This document shows, one piece after another, positions 54,315 to 62,999 of a DNA stretch of 64,000 nt. Under the pieces are notes generated by a model that searched no databases, was not told the origin of the DNA, and was given only the letters and a program-made list of their open reading frames with translations. The position numbers and the translations under genes were made by a program. This stretch comes from Bacteroidota bacterium. Its GTDB lineage: Bacteria > Bacteroidota > Ignavibacteria > UBA10030 > UBA8401. Positions within the stretch are counted from its first letter, which is position 1. The number at the start of each line of letters is the position of its first letter. The stretch is from the NCBI GenBank assembly GCA_021796215.1, contig JAJYOK010000015.1:1-64000 (forward strand), read 5' to 3'.

Positions 54315-54390
54315 CGGAACGGCGGGATTCGAACCCGCGACCCCTACCACCCCAAGTTCCAAAGGAATCCCTTTGGGAGTAGTGCGCTAG
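54315..54390 (-). pseudogene. Displaced, hairpin-interrupted 3' part of tRNA-Pro
   Basis: Bases 54315-54356 and 54379-54390 are identical to 54690-54731 and 54732-54743 of the intact tRNA-Pro. Between them a 22-nt hairpin sequence (54357-54378) interrupts the anticodon stem. The acceptor 5' strand and most of the D-arm are missing, so it cannot be a tRNA. The GIY-YIG stop codon lies in its CTAG. Confidence 0.92.
54357..54378. repeat. 22-nt hairpin inserted in the displaced tRNA fragment
   Basis: Perfect 7-bp stem CCAAAGG/CCTTTGG with loop AATC, flanked by TT and GA. It is absent from the intact tRNA at the same point, so it is a clean insertion. Confidence 0.85.
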
Positions 54391-54656
54391 GGGATTGATA
54401 ATGGCTTTTTCAGCTTGCTTTTTATTTCTTGAAGCTCCTTCCAGCCTTCAGGAGATTTTAAGAAATGTTCTCGTCCCATTGCTTGTGCTCGAGTATGAAA
54501 TGTTTCATAGTAAATAAGTTCCCACGGAAGATATGGCTTTGTTGAAAACATTTCGCCGCGGTTGTGGCGTTGTAATCGTGATTTCAGATTGGAAGTTTGT
54601 CCAAGATAATAGCGATCAAATTTTTGGCTTTTCAATATATAAAAATGGTAGCTCAT
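54387..54656 (-). CDS. Small GIY-YIG nuclease inserted at tRNA-Pro
   Basis: 89-aa protein consisting of one GIY-YIG domain. FYILKS and YYLGQT stand for the GIY and YIG strands, LQRHNRG carries the catalytic Arg, and a downstream ETFHTRAQAMGREHF helix follows. This resembles the UvrC/YhbQ branch of single-domain nucleases. The ATG follows the T run of the tRNA-Pro terminator with no Shine-Dalgarno, and the TAG stop belongs to the displaced tRNA fragment. No integrase or transposase is present. The gene looks more AT-rich than its neighbours. I infer the nuclease mobilises the unit into tRNA genes. Confidence 0.88.
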   Translation of the reverse strand: MSYHFYILKSQKFDRYYLGQTSNLKSRLQRHNRGEMFSTKPYLPWELIYYETFHTRAQAMGREHFLKSPEGWKELQEIKSKLKKPLSIP

Positions 54657-54743
54657 AAAAAAAGTCTCACAAGGAGACTTTCATGTAGTCGGAACGGCGG
54701 GATTCGAACCCGCGACCCCTACCACCCCAAGGTAGTGCGCTAG
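54391..54743 (-). mobile_element. Candidate tRNA-targeting GIY-YIG element (353 bp)
   Basis: The unit begins in the D-loop of tRNA-Pro and supplies a new 3' part of the tRNA (54 nt). It adds a terminator and the GIY-YIG gene, and ends where the old 3' part of the tRNA resumes. Thus the upstream tRNA is whole and the old tail is displaced. The flanking direct repeat is 54 nt apart from the later 22-nt insertion. The boundaries are exact by sequence; mobility is inference. Confidence 0.7.
54654..54681 (-). terminator. Terminator of intact tRNA-Pro, abutting the GIY-YIG start codon
   Basis: Stem AAAGTCTC/GAGACTTT with a 5-nt loop, then TTTT on the minus strand running straight into the ATG of the nuclease gene at 54656. 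Any expression of the nuclease must read through it or start inside. Confidence 0.85.
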
Positions 54744-54763
54744 CCGGGCTGCGCTACGTTCCG
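54690..54763 (-). tRNA. tRNA-Pro(GGG)
   Basis: 74-nt cloverleaf on the minus strand. Acceptor stem CGGAACG/CGTTCCG, D-arm GCGC...GCGC, anticodon stem CTACC/GGTAG with loop TTGGGGT giving anticodon GGG, TPsiC arm CGCGGGTTCGAATCCCG. CCA not encoded. The 3' 54 nt are duplicated downstream at 54315-54390. Confidence 0.95.
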
Positions 54764-54816
54764 AAACTGTCTCAATGTATAAAATAACTCTTCAAATGTC
54801 AAAGACGATAATCGGT

Positions 54817-55578
54817 ATGAAAACGCTTTTCTTGTTACTGGTTTTTATGTCATCAACACTTCTCGCACAGATTGATCAGTCACGGCAATTGATCGTGGTC
54901 GTAGCGAAAAATTGGGACGCGGATAACGGACAATTATATCTGTTCGAACGAAATGAATCAAACGAATGGATTCAAACTGCCGGTCCATGGAATGTAATGC
55001 TCGGCGATTCAGGTTTGGCGTGGGGAGCCGGATTATACGCTGACCCTCCGGATGAAAGGCAAAAAATAGAAGGCGATCATCGTTCACCCGCCGGTGTTTT
55101 CGAACTGGGAGATTTTTTCGGGTACGATTCGATTCCGCCGGCAGGCATAAAATTCCCATACCACTACGCAACAAAAACGCTTCACTGCGTTGACGATACA
55201 GGCTCGGTATTTTACAATTCTCTTGTTGATGAAAGTCAGGTGGTCCGTGACTCTGCCGGACGCCTGCCGTGGAATTCTTCAGAAGTTATGCGTTTGGATT
55301 CTGTGGATTATAAATACGGAATTGTTGTGAAACATAATCCGCAGGCAATTCCCGGACTGGGCAGCTGCATCTTTCTCCATCTTAATAGTTATTCTCATGC
55401 TCCCACGGTCGGTTGCACCGCAATGGATGAAGACAAGATGCTTCAGCTTATGCACTGGCTCAATCCGGAAAAATATCCGCTGCTGATTCAGCTTCCTTTC
55501 GACAGCTATATTGCGCACCTTGCCGATTGGGATTTGCCGCTGCTGCCTGTTGAGCAATCGGAAAAAAATTCAGAGTGA
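54817..55578 (+). CDS. Exported L,D-transpeptidase (YkuD) family protein
   Basis: 253 aa from ATG 54817, whose signal peptide reads MKTLFLLLVFMSSTLLAQ. Earlier in-frame starts from 54775 would add a polar leader. The catalytic region is IFLHLNSYSHAPTVGCTAMD, with the conserved His in FLHL and the nucleophile Cys in TVGC. GDHRSPAGVFELGDFFG before it is typical of the family. It would cross-link peptidoglycan or attach proteins to it, or act as an amidase. It lies 15 bp before the penicillin acylase gene. Confidence 0.87.
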   Translation: MKTLFLLLVFMSSTLLAQIDQSRQLIVVVAKNWDADNGQLYLFERNESNEWIQTAGPWNVMLGDSGLAWGAGLYADPPDERQKIEGDHRSPAGVFELGDFFGYDSIPPAGIKFPYHYATKTLHCVDDTGSVFYNSLVDESQVVRDSAGRLPWNSSEVMRLDSVDYKYGIVVKHNPQAIPGLGSCIFLHLNSYSHAPTVGCTAMDEDKMLQLMHWLNPEKYPLLIQLPFDSYIAHLADWDLPLLPVEQSEKNSE

Positions 55579-55593
55579 ATTGTTCACAGTCTT

Positions 55594-58005
55594 ATGTCTA
55601 AAAAAATTAAAATCACAATCGGTATCCTTGGGTCACTTGTGATCATTGCCGCCGCCGCCTTTTTCATTCTTCGGCATCTTGTCACGAAATCATTCCCAGT
55701 GGTAGACGGAGAACTGCGTGTTGACGGATTAGAGCAGCCGGTAACTATCTACCGCGATAAATACGGCGTGCCGCATATCATTGCTCAGAATGAGCACGAC
55801 CTTTTCTTCGCGCAGGGATATGTTCACGCACAAGACCGGTTGTGGCAAATGGATATCACCCGGCGTGCCGGAGAAGGAAGGCTTTCCGAAGTTCTCGGCT
55901 CGTCAACATTGGAATACGATAAGCTTTTTAAAACCATTGGAATTCAGCGCATCGCCGAAAGACTTGAAACACAGCTTCATCCCGAATCAAAGCTGATTTT
56001 GCAGGCGTATTCAGATGGCATCAACGCGTTCATCCACTCGCACCAAGGCAATTATCCGATTGAATTCGATATGCTGAATTATGTTCCGGAAGATTGGCAG
56101 CCGGTTCATACACTTATTGTTTCGCGCATGATGGCGTGGGAATTGAACCTTTCGTGGTATGTTGATTTAACGCTCGGCGAGCTTGTGCAAAAATTCGGTG
56201 AAGAAAGGGCGAAGGAAATTTTTCCCACTTATCCGGAAAATGCGCCTGTGATTGTGCCAAAAGAATTATTGAACAGGAAAATTGCATTCGACGGCGAAAG
56301 TTTCCTTCGCGCAGATAAATCGTTCAGGGAATTTTTCGGGATGTCAGGCATGCATATCGGCAGCAATGCGTGGGCGATCAGCGGCAAAAAATCTGCAAAT
56401 GGTTTAGCGATGCTCGCTAACGATCCTCATCTCGGACTTTCTGAGCCGTCAAAATGGTACGAAATGCATTTACAGGGCGGTGCACTAAATGTCGCAGGAG
56501 TTTCATTGCCGGGTGCGCCGGGAATTATTATCGGGCACAATCATTCCATCGCATGGGGAATGACAAACGTGATGGCTGACGACGCAGATTTTTTTGTCGA
56601 GGAGGAAGATTCCCTCGATCACAATCGTTATCAATACAAAGGGGAGTTAAAAAATTTTGAAACATATAACGATACAATTTTTGTGAAAGATTCTGATTTC
56701 GTTCCAATAACGATTCGCGGAAGCGTGCACGGCCCGATTATCAATGACGTAAATCCGTCTGCGACAACCTCACAATATCCTGTCGCACTTCGTTGGACGG
56801 GTGAAGACATGAGCGACGAATTGTATTCAATCTATTGCATTGACAAAGCACAATCATGGGAACAATTTGAGGACGGCGTAAAAGAATTTACAGTGCCCGG
56901 GCAAAATTTTGTCTATGCCGATGCCAAAGGAAATATCGGCTACTGCATGGGCGTGCGGCTGCCGATTCGCGCGACGCAAAATCCGACACTTCCGATGCCC
57001 GGATGGACTGGCTATTATGATTGGACAGGGTTTGTGCCGTTTGAGAAACTTCCGGAACTGTTCAATCCGCCGGAACAATTTGTAGCGACGGCAAATAATA
57101 AAACAACCGACGCATCGTTTCCGTATCACATTTCGAATTTATGGGAGCCGCCGTCACGCATCGAGCGCATTAGGGAATTCCTTTCGACAAGAAATAAACT
57201 AACGGTGGAAGATTTCAAACAGATGCAGCTCGATTATTATTCTCACTTTGCAAAACAAATCTCGCCGTTCATCATCCATGCGTTCGATTCCGTACAGAGC
57301 GCCGATCCGAGCCTTCAAATGGCGTTAAAGTATTTCCGAAATTGGAATTTTCAGGAAACCAAAAACGATGTAACCACAACTCTTTTGAATGTGTGGTTCA
57401 CCCACCTGATGGAAAATATATTCGAAAACAAAATGGGCGAAGAATTGTATAAAAATTATATTTTCCTTGCCAACATTCCGTTGCGCGTTGTTCCTGCCCT
57501 TTTCGAAACGCCGTCTTCTCTCTGGTTTGACGATCCTTCAACACCGAACATTGAAACGCGCGATGAAATTATTCGAAAAAGTTTAGCGGAAGCAATGAAC
57601 GATCTCCGGCAAAAATTAGGAGATGAAATGAAAACCTGGCAATGGGGACGGCTTCATACACTGACATTTGAGCATCCGTTTGGCTCGCATCCGCCGCTCG
57701 GTGCAATTTTCAATATTGGTCCTTTTGAAGTTGGCGGTTCCGGCACGACACTCAACAACGGTGAATATCATTTTGCCGATCCATATCGCATGTACCTGGG
57801 TCCCTCAATGAGGCAAATTACCGATTTCTCCGATATTAACGGCGCGCTTTCCGTCATTCCGACAGGACAATCGGGCCAGCCGTTGAGCGCACATTATTCA
57901 GATCAAACCCCGCTATGGCTGAACGGTGAATATCATTCGATGCCGCTTGACGATGCGGCAATTCAATCAGAGGCGAAACACCGGCTGCGGTTAATTCCCA
58001 AATAA
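55594..58005 (+). CDS. Penicillin acylase family Ntn hydrolase
   Basis: 803-aa precursor. An N-terminal helix (residues 7-27) acts as anchor or signal. The alpha-chain motif NEHDLFFAQGYVHAQDRLWQ is at about residue 66. The autocleavage site HIGSNAWAISG has Ser257 as nucleophile of the beta chain. Later NDPHLGLSEPSKWYEMHL, IIIGHNHSIAWGMTN and the oxyanion Asn in ATANNKTTD are present. Members hydrolyse N-acyl amides such as beta-lactam side chains or acyl-homoserine lactones; the natural substrate here is unknown. Pyruvate kinase follows after 12 bp. Confidence 0.93.
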   Translation: MSKKIKITIGILGSLVIIAAAAFFILRHLVTKSFPVVDGELRVDGLEQPVTIYRDKYGVPHIIAQNEHDLFFAQGYVHAQDRLWQMDITRRAGEGRLSEVLGSSTLEYDKLFKTIGIQRIAERLETQLHPESKLILQAYSDGINAFIHSHQGNYPIEFDMLNYVPEDWQPVHTLIVSRMMAWELNLSWYVDLTLGELVQKFGEERAKEIFPTYPENAPVIVPKELLNRKIAFDGESFLRADKSFREFFGMSGMHIGSNAWAISGKKSANGLAMLANDPHLGLSEPSKWYEMHLQGGALNVAGVSLPGAPGIIIGHNHSIAWGMTNVMADDADFFVEEEDSLDHNRYQYKGELKNFETYNDTIFVKDSDFVPITIRGSVHGPIINDVNPSATTSQYPVALRWTGEDMSDELYSIYCIDKAQSWEQFEDGVKEFTVPGQNFVYADAKGNIGYCMGVRLPIRATQNPTLPMPGWTGYYDWTGFVPFEKLPELFNPPEQFVATANNKTTDASFPYHISNLWEPPSRIERIREFLSTRNKLTVEDFKQMQLDYYSHFAKQISPFIIHAFDSVQSADPSLQMALKYFRNWNFQETKNDVTTTLLNVWFTHLMENIFENKMGEELYKNYIFLANIPLRVVPALFETPSSLWFDDPSTPNIETRDEIIRKSLAEAMNDLRQKLGDEMKTWQWGRLHTLTFEHPFGSHPPLGAIFNIGPFEVGGSGTTLNNGEYHFADPYRMYLGPSMRQITDFSDINGALSVIPTGQSGQPLSAHYSDQTPLWLNGEYHSMPLDDAAIQSEAKHRLRLIPK

Positions 58006-58017
58006 TAATAATAATTT

Positions 58018-59460
58018 ATGCCTACTTCACGAACTTACGGAAACACGAAAATCGTCTGCACACTCGGACCGGCATCATCATCGGTGCAAGTGCTGGAAAA
58101 AATGATTCATGCAGGAATGGATGTTGCGCGACTGAATTTTTCCCACGGCACGTACGATGAACACCGCGAAACGATGAAAAAACTCCGCATTGCCGCGGAA
58201 CATGCCGGCGAACCAATCGCCGTTCTCCAGGATCTGCAGGGACCGAAAATCCGTACCGGCAAGCTTACAGCACCTGAAGTTTTGCTCCGCGACGGCGCAA
58301 AGTTTACGATCACTATAGAAAATATCCCTGGAACAGCCGAGCGTGTTTCGACGACATACACAGAGCTTCCGAAAGATGTTCGTCCAAACGACACGATCTT
58401 AATGGACGATGGTTTATTGCAGTTAAAAGTTATTCGCTCGACGGCAACAGACGTTATTACAGAAGTCGTGCACGGCGGAATTCTGAAAGAACACAAAGGT
58501 ATTAATCTTCCCGGCGTTGCCGTCAGTGCGCCGTCCTTCACGGAAAAAGATATTGAAGACCTTGCTTTCGGATTAGAAAATAATATTGATTACGTTGCGC
58601 TGTCATTCGTCCGGTCGGGAAACGATATTCGTCAGTTGCGTGAAGTGATTGCAGCGAAAGCCGGACGAAGACATCATTTACCGATTGTAGCAAAGATTGA
58701 GAAAAGCGAGGCGCTCCGCAATATTGACGAAATCATCGCAGAAGCAGACGCAGTGATGGTTGCACGCGGAGATTTGGGTGTGGAGTGTGCACTTGAAGAA
58801 GTTCCGATAGCGCAGAAAATGATTTGTAAAAAAGCAAACGCTGCGGGCAAACCGGTGATCATTGCAACACAAATGCTGGAATCAATGATCGAGAATCCGC
58901 GCCCAACCCGCGCAGAAGCGAACGATGTTGCCAACGCCGTTCTTGACGGCGCCGACGCCGTAATGTTGAGCGCCGAAACTTCAGTCGGAAAATATGTTGT
59001 GGAAGCAGTTCAGACAATGGATACGATCGTTCGAAAAGCAGAAGAAAATGAGAACGACAGATTGGACTTAGCAGATCCACAAAGCAGCGACGAGGCGAAT
59101 GTTTTCAAAGCGCTTGGGCGTTCGGCGTGCGTACTGGCAAAACAAATCGGCGCAGCGGCAATTGTTCCAATCACGCATTCCGGCGAAACGGCAAAAACAA
59201 TCGCGAAGTACCGTCCTTCAGCGAAGATCATTGCCATGACCGACCGCGAATACGTGCGGCGGTATTTAAATCTTGTGTGGGGCGTTCGTTCAGTCTTGAT
59301 TCCAAAACTTGCCGATACGGATACAACTCTTTCGCTCATTCATGAAGAGCTGCTCAAATCACATTACGTTAACTCTGGGGATTATATTGTTTTGACTGCC
59401 GGGATTCCCCTGCTTGCACGAGGCACAACAAACACTCTCAAAGTCGAAAAAATTGTTTGA
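58018..59460 (+). CDS. pyk: Pyruvate kinase
   Basis: 480-aa glycolytic enzyme making ATP and pyruvate from PEP. The barrel has TKIVCTLGPASSS, MDVARLNFSHGTYDEHR, VLQDLQGPKIRTG, the active-site signature IVAKIEKSEALRNIDEII and MVARGDLGVE, then TRAEANDVANAVLDGADAVM. A C-terminal allosteric domain extends to residue 480. The length is normal. It has no Shine-Dalgarno, but AT repeats precede the ATG. Its end meets a convergent small gene through a short hairpin (59460-59474). Confidence 0.97.
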   Translation: MPTSRTYGNTKIVCTLGPASSSVQVLEKMIHAGMDVARLNFSHGTYDEHRETMKKLRIAAEHAGEPIAVLQDLQGPKIRTGKLTAPEVLLRDGAKFTITIENIPGTAERVSTTYTELPKDVRPNDTILMDDGLLQLKVIRSTATDVITEVVHGGILKEHKGINLPGVAVSAPSFTEKDIEDLAFGLENNIDYVALSFVRSGNDIRQLREVIAAKAGRRHHLPIVAKIEKSEALRNIDEIIAEADAVMVARGDLGVECALEEVPIAQKMICKKANAAGKPVIIATQMLESMIENPRPTRAEANDVANAVLDGADAVMLSAETSVGKYVVEAVQTMDTIVRKAEENENDRLDLADPQSSDEANVFKALGRSACVLAKQIGAAAIVPITHSGETAKTIAKYRPSAKIIAMTDREYVRRYLNLVWGVRSVLIPKLADTDTTLSLIHEELLKSHYVNSGDYIVLTAGIPLLARGTTNTLKVEKIV

Positions 59461-59473
59461 GAGTTTTCAACTC

Positions 59474-59617
59474 TTACGCTTCCAAGTCAGAGAGGTAATC
59501 GTTGATGTCGTAGCGGATATTCATGTCGTTACGCTTCAGAGATTCTGAACGGCGCACCAACATAAAAGGGATTGCTAACACACTTGCAATAACTACTGCC
59601 CATTTTAAATATTTCAT
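59474..59617 (-). CDS. Small single-helix membrane protein
   Basis: 47 aa from ATG 59617 (an ATG 12 bp earlier is possible). One transmembrane helix MKYLKWAVVIASVLAIPFML is followed by a basic segment RRSESLKRNDM and an acidic tail NIRYDINDYLSDLEA. The gene ends within 13 bp of pyk on the other strand. Topology suggests a cytoplasmic tail that could bind a partner. No family recognised. Confidence 0.6.
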   Translation of the reverse strand: MKYLKWAVVIASVLAIPFMLVRRSESLKRNDMNIRYDINDYLSDLEA

Positions 59618-59862
59618 AAAAGCTTTCATTGATTTTACTGTGTGAAGAAAATTATTTCCTTCAACAGAATGACGGAATAGCAGCCAGTATTCCACTGCTG
59701 CTTTTGGTTTGCTACGGCGAACTCGATGAAATCGTCCAGCGCCATTTCATATCGCCGTGGAAATCGTTCAAACTGCCTTGCACTATTCATCGTTCGCTCC
59801 ATAATTGTTCTATACTTATGGAACGTAAAAAGGAAGCGGAAAGTTGTGCGCTCTGTCAAATT

Positions 59863-61980
59863 TTATCTATAATATTTTTTAATGTACTCTTCCACCATAC
59901 GGTGGGTATTATACTTTGGAACCAGTGTTGCAATAGCGCGCCGAATACGCTGCAGCCATCGGTGCGGAATACCGTTCTCATCGCGGTCAAAAAACTCGGG
60001 AATAATTTGCTCTTTCATCACCTGATAAAGATTTTCTGCATCCTGCTGATCCTGAACGTCTGCTAATGCCGGGGACTCATCTTTTCCGATTGACCAGCCG
60101 TTGGTCCCGTCGTATGCTTCACGCCACCAGCCATCCATGATGCTGCAGTTCAAACCGCCATGGATTGCAATCTTTTGTCCGCTCGTTCCGCTCGCTTCCA
60201 GCGGCCTCCGCGGATTATTCAACCACACATCCGCGCCGGAAACCAGATTGCGGGCAACGTTGATGTCATAATTTTCCACGAAAACGATTTTCCCGAATAA
60301 CAGTGGATGCTTTGTCAGTTCAACTACATATTTGATAAACTTCTTACCTTCATCATCGCGTGGATGAGCTTTACCTGCAAACAAAAGCTGGACAGGTTTT
60401 TGCGGATCATTGAACAATTCAATAGCGCGGTCGAGATTTTTAAAAAGAAGCGGTGCGCGTTTGTATGTTGCGAACCGCCGCGAGAAACCAATTGTCAGGG
60501 CGTCGGGATTGAGCACCGTATCGTAAACAGCTACGCCGTTGCCGAAGCGTGAATGCTGCAGACGAAGTTGTTGGCGCGTAAATTCTATGAGCGAGCGCCG
60601 CAATGTGTACCGCAACGCCCATAATTCTTCATCGGACACAACAGATGGATCAATCGCATGGTGCCAAAAATCCGCATCAAGAAAATGCTGCTGCCAATCG
60701 TTCCCTAATTTTCTTCGCCAAAACTGCGATGTGTGCTTGAACATCCATCCGCCGATATGCACGCCGTTGGTGATAAATCCGATTGGCACTTGTTCGGCCG
60801 GCGTTTGTGGATATAAATTCTTCCACATTTCGCGGCTTACTTGGCCGTGCAATTGACTCACGCCGTTTGCCGCGCGGGACATTTTCAACGCGAGCACCGT
60901 CATACAAAACGTTTCATTCGGATCATTCACAGCGACGCGTCCGTACTTCATCAGTTCATCAACGGACATATTCAATTTTTTTGCCATGGATGAAAAAGCA
61001 TAACTCATCAAGTCGAAGCTGAAACGATCATGGCCGGCGGGAACGGGCGTGTGCGTCGTGAAAACACATTGCTGTTTCACATCCGCTTCTGCTTCCTTTA
61101 GCGGGCGGTTTTTCTCAACATGTTCGCGCAGCAATTCAAGCGTGAGAAAAGCCGAGTGTCCTTCATTCATGTGAAATGTTGACGGTGCGACGTTCAGCGC
61201 ACGCAGCAGACGAACACCGCCGATGCCGAGAATAATTTCCTGCGAAATGCGTGTTGAAATGTCGCCGCCGTACACATGTGCAGTTAGATCGCGGTACCGT
61301 TCTTCATTCTCGATCAAATTTGTGTCAAGCAAGTACACCGTTGCACGGCCGACTTGAAGTTTCCACGCATGAAAGTGTACCGTGCTGAACCCGATTTCCA
61401 CTGAACATCTCAACGGCGCACCGCTGCTGTCAGTGACAATGGTTAAGGGAAGCTTCGACGGATCGGCGGTGATGTATTGCTCCTGCTGCCACCCATCCAC
61501 CGCAAGACGCTGTTCAAAATATCCTTGACGATAAAAAAGCGTGATGCCGATGAAAGGAATTCCCAAATCACTTGCCGACTTTGTGTGGTCGCCGGCGAGT
61601 ATGCCAAGTCCGCCGGAGTATGTACGCAGACTTTCATGGAAACCGAATTCAGCAGAAAAATATGCGATCGGCGATTGAATATTTTTCGCCTGAGTTGCTG
61701 CCCATGTGTTTTTTTCATTTATGTATGAAAAAAACTGTGCAATGACAGTGCAAACGCGTTCGGCAAATTCCGGATCGCCCAACCGGGCAAGCACTTCTTG
61801 TTCAGACATCGAAGCAAGCAGTGCCACCGGATTGTGACTTGTCTGCTGCCATAATTGCGGAGAAAGTTCATTGAATATTTGTTGTGCTTCGCAATTCCAC
61901 GCCCACCATAAATTCTGCGTCACCGCACGAAGATCGCCTAATATTTCTTTTGCTGAAGGAGATGTTGTCTTTTTTGTCAT
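59863..61980 (-). CDS. glgP: Alpha-glucan (glycogen/maltodextrin) phosphorylase
   Basis: 705-aa enzyme of the short alpha-glucan phosphorylase type. It starts LRAVTQNLWWAWNCEAQQIF and includes YFSAEFGFHESLRTYSGGLGILAGDH and FHMNEGHSAFL. The PLP-binding region has FAGKAHPRDDEGK followed by EASGTSGQKIAIHGGLNCSI and GWWREAYDGTNGW. It releases glucose-1-phosphate from stored glucan. Start ATG 61980 after AAAGAAAAG. Together with pyk it marks a carbohydrate-use neighbourhood, though the genes are not an operon. Confidence 0.95.
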   Translation of the reverse strand: MTKKTTSPSAKEILGDLRAVTQNLWWAWNCEAQQIFNELSPQLWQQTSHNPVALLASMSEQEVLARLGDPEFAERVCTVIAQFFSYINEKNTWAATQAKNIQSPIAYFSAEFGFHESLRTYSGGLGILAGDHTKSASDLGIPFIGITLFYRQGYFEQRLAVDGWQQEQYITADPSKLPLTIVTDSSGAPLRCSVEIGFSTVHFHAWKLQVGRATVYLLDTNLIENEERYRDLTAHVYGGDISTRISQEIILGIGGVRLLRALNVAPSTFHMNEGHSAFLTLELLREHVEKNRPLKEAEADVKQQCVFTTHTPVPAGHDRFSFDLMSYAFSSMAKKLNMSVDELMKYGRVAVNDPNETFCMTVLALKMSRAANGVSQLHGQVSREMWKNLYPQTPAEQVPIGFITNGVHIGGWMFKHTSQFWRRKLGNDWQQHFLDADFWHHAIDPSVVSDEELWALRYTLRRSLIEFTRQQLRLQHSRFGNGVAVYDTVLNPDALTIGFSRRFATYKRAPLLFKNLDRAIELFNDPQKPVQLLFAGKAHPRDDEGKKFIKYVVELTKHPLLFGKIVFVENYDINVARNLVSGADVWLNNPRRPLEASGTSGQKIAIHGGLNCSIMDGWWREAYDGTNGWSIGKDESPALADVQDQQDAENLYQVMKEQIIPEFFDRDENGIPHRWLQRIRRAIATLVPKYNTHRMVEEYIKKYYR

Positions 61981-62142
61981 CAACTTTTCTTTATGTGATT
62001 GTTGGCATTCAGAGTTTTAACGATACAAATAAATCAAATTTTTGGCTCAATTTCCATTGAAAAATGTGAAATAACAGAATTAAATATTTTTCATCACGGG
62101 AAATTTGGAAGAGGTTGGAAGAAGTTCACAGCGGGAGATGGA

Positions 62143-62634
62143 TTAATGAAACAGCAGCCTCATTTGTTCATTGGTGAGGAGCCACAACAGAATTCCGGTC
62201 CCGCGTTGAACCGAAGAATGCGTTTCAAGACATGCCATGCTTGCTTTCTTCATGGCTACTTTTGATTCATTGGCTCCGCTGATGAGCGAAGCAATACAAC
62301 TGCTGGCAAATGGCTCGTGAGTGACAAGAAGAATTCTGCTGTCCTGTGGATATTGTGCAAGTTCGCCAAACAAATTTCGCGGTTCAGACAAGGGGGAAAG
62401 ATAATCGCAATCTTGTATTTCTAACGTAGAAAAATTACTGATAGCAATTTTAGCTGTCTGTCGCGCTCGAATAAGCGGGCTGGACAGAACATGGGTGAAT
62501 ACCAATTTCAATGCACGAATCGTTTGCGCAACATCATTTGCCTGTGCTCTGCCTTCCTCCGTAAGCTCACGATCAAAATCGTTCGCATAACCCGAATTTG
62601 CAGAGTCAGCATGTCGGAGAAAATAGAGAAGCAT
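62143..62634 (-). CDS. sixA: Phosphohistidine phosphatase SixA
   Basis: 163-aa histidine-phosphatase-fold enzyme: MLLYFLRHADSANSGY (RHA in place of RHG, as in SixA), FDRELTEEGRAQA, and VLSSPLIRARQTAKIA, with the second catalytic His in LLVTHEPF. It removes phosphate from phosphohistidine proteins. ATG 62634 has AAAGGAC upstream; an open frame to 62703 overlaps the previous gene and is rejected. It lies 7 bp behind the ArsC-like gene. Confidence 0.92.
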   Translation of the reverse strand: MLLYFLRHADSANSGYANDFDRELTEEGRAQANDVAQTIRALKLVFTHVLSSPLIRARQTAKIAISNFSTLEIQDCDYLSPLSEPRNLFGELAQYPQDSRILLVTHEPFASSCIASLISGANESKVAMKKASMACLETHSSVQRGTGILLWLLTNEQMRLLFH

Positions 62635-62641
62635 TTGTCCT

Positions 62642-62989
62642 TTATAAAATTTCTTTGATGCGCTCAGCCGGGCGCGCAAGAATTGCCTTCGATCCTTTTT
62701 CAACGATAGGCCGCTGAATCAGGTCCGGATAGATTGTCATAAGGTTAATAATTTCATCATCGGAAAGCTTCTTTTCAGAAAGCCTCAGCTCCTTATACTT
62801 AGGCTCTTTCACTCGCAATAGTTCTGCAGCAGATATTCCCATTTTATGAAGCAGCTCTTTCAACTTGTTCTTTGGAATCGGCTCGATGTAATAATTCACT
62901 GCATCAAAGTCAACACCGCTTTCTTTGAGGAAATTGTACACCTGCTTGCATGTCGTGCAAGTCGGTTTTTGATAGATAGTAATTTTCAT
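62642..62989 (-). CDS. ArsC/Spx family thioredoxin-fold protein
   Basis: 115-aa protein with MKITIYQKPTCTTCKQVYNF, where Cys11 and Cys14 form a CxxC. The ArsC-type tail is YPDLIQRPIVEKGSKAILARP. Classic arsenate reductase has a single N-terminal Cys and an RxxR triad, while Spx has CxxC, so a redox or Spx-like role is as likely as arsenate reduction. No ars genes are nearby. Likely operon with the upstream lipoprotein and add genes. Confidence 0.85.
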   Translation of the reverse strand: MKITIYQKPTCTTCKQVYNFLKESGVDFDAVNYYIEPIPKNKLKELLHKMGISAAELLRVKEPKYKELRLSEKKLSDDEIINLMTIYPDLIQRPIVEKGSKAILARPAERIKEIL

Positions 62990-62999
62990 CGGTATCGTG

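Noticed and set aside
54315-54763. Group I intron in tRNA-Pro
   Set aside because: The upstream tRNA is complete and the downstream copy lacks its 5' part, so there are no two exons to splice. I also saw no group I core.
54315-54763. Integrase-driven genomic island at tRNA-Pro
   Set aside because: The repeat geometry resembles attL/attR, but the space between holds only a 270-bp nuclease gene and no recombinase.
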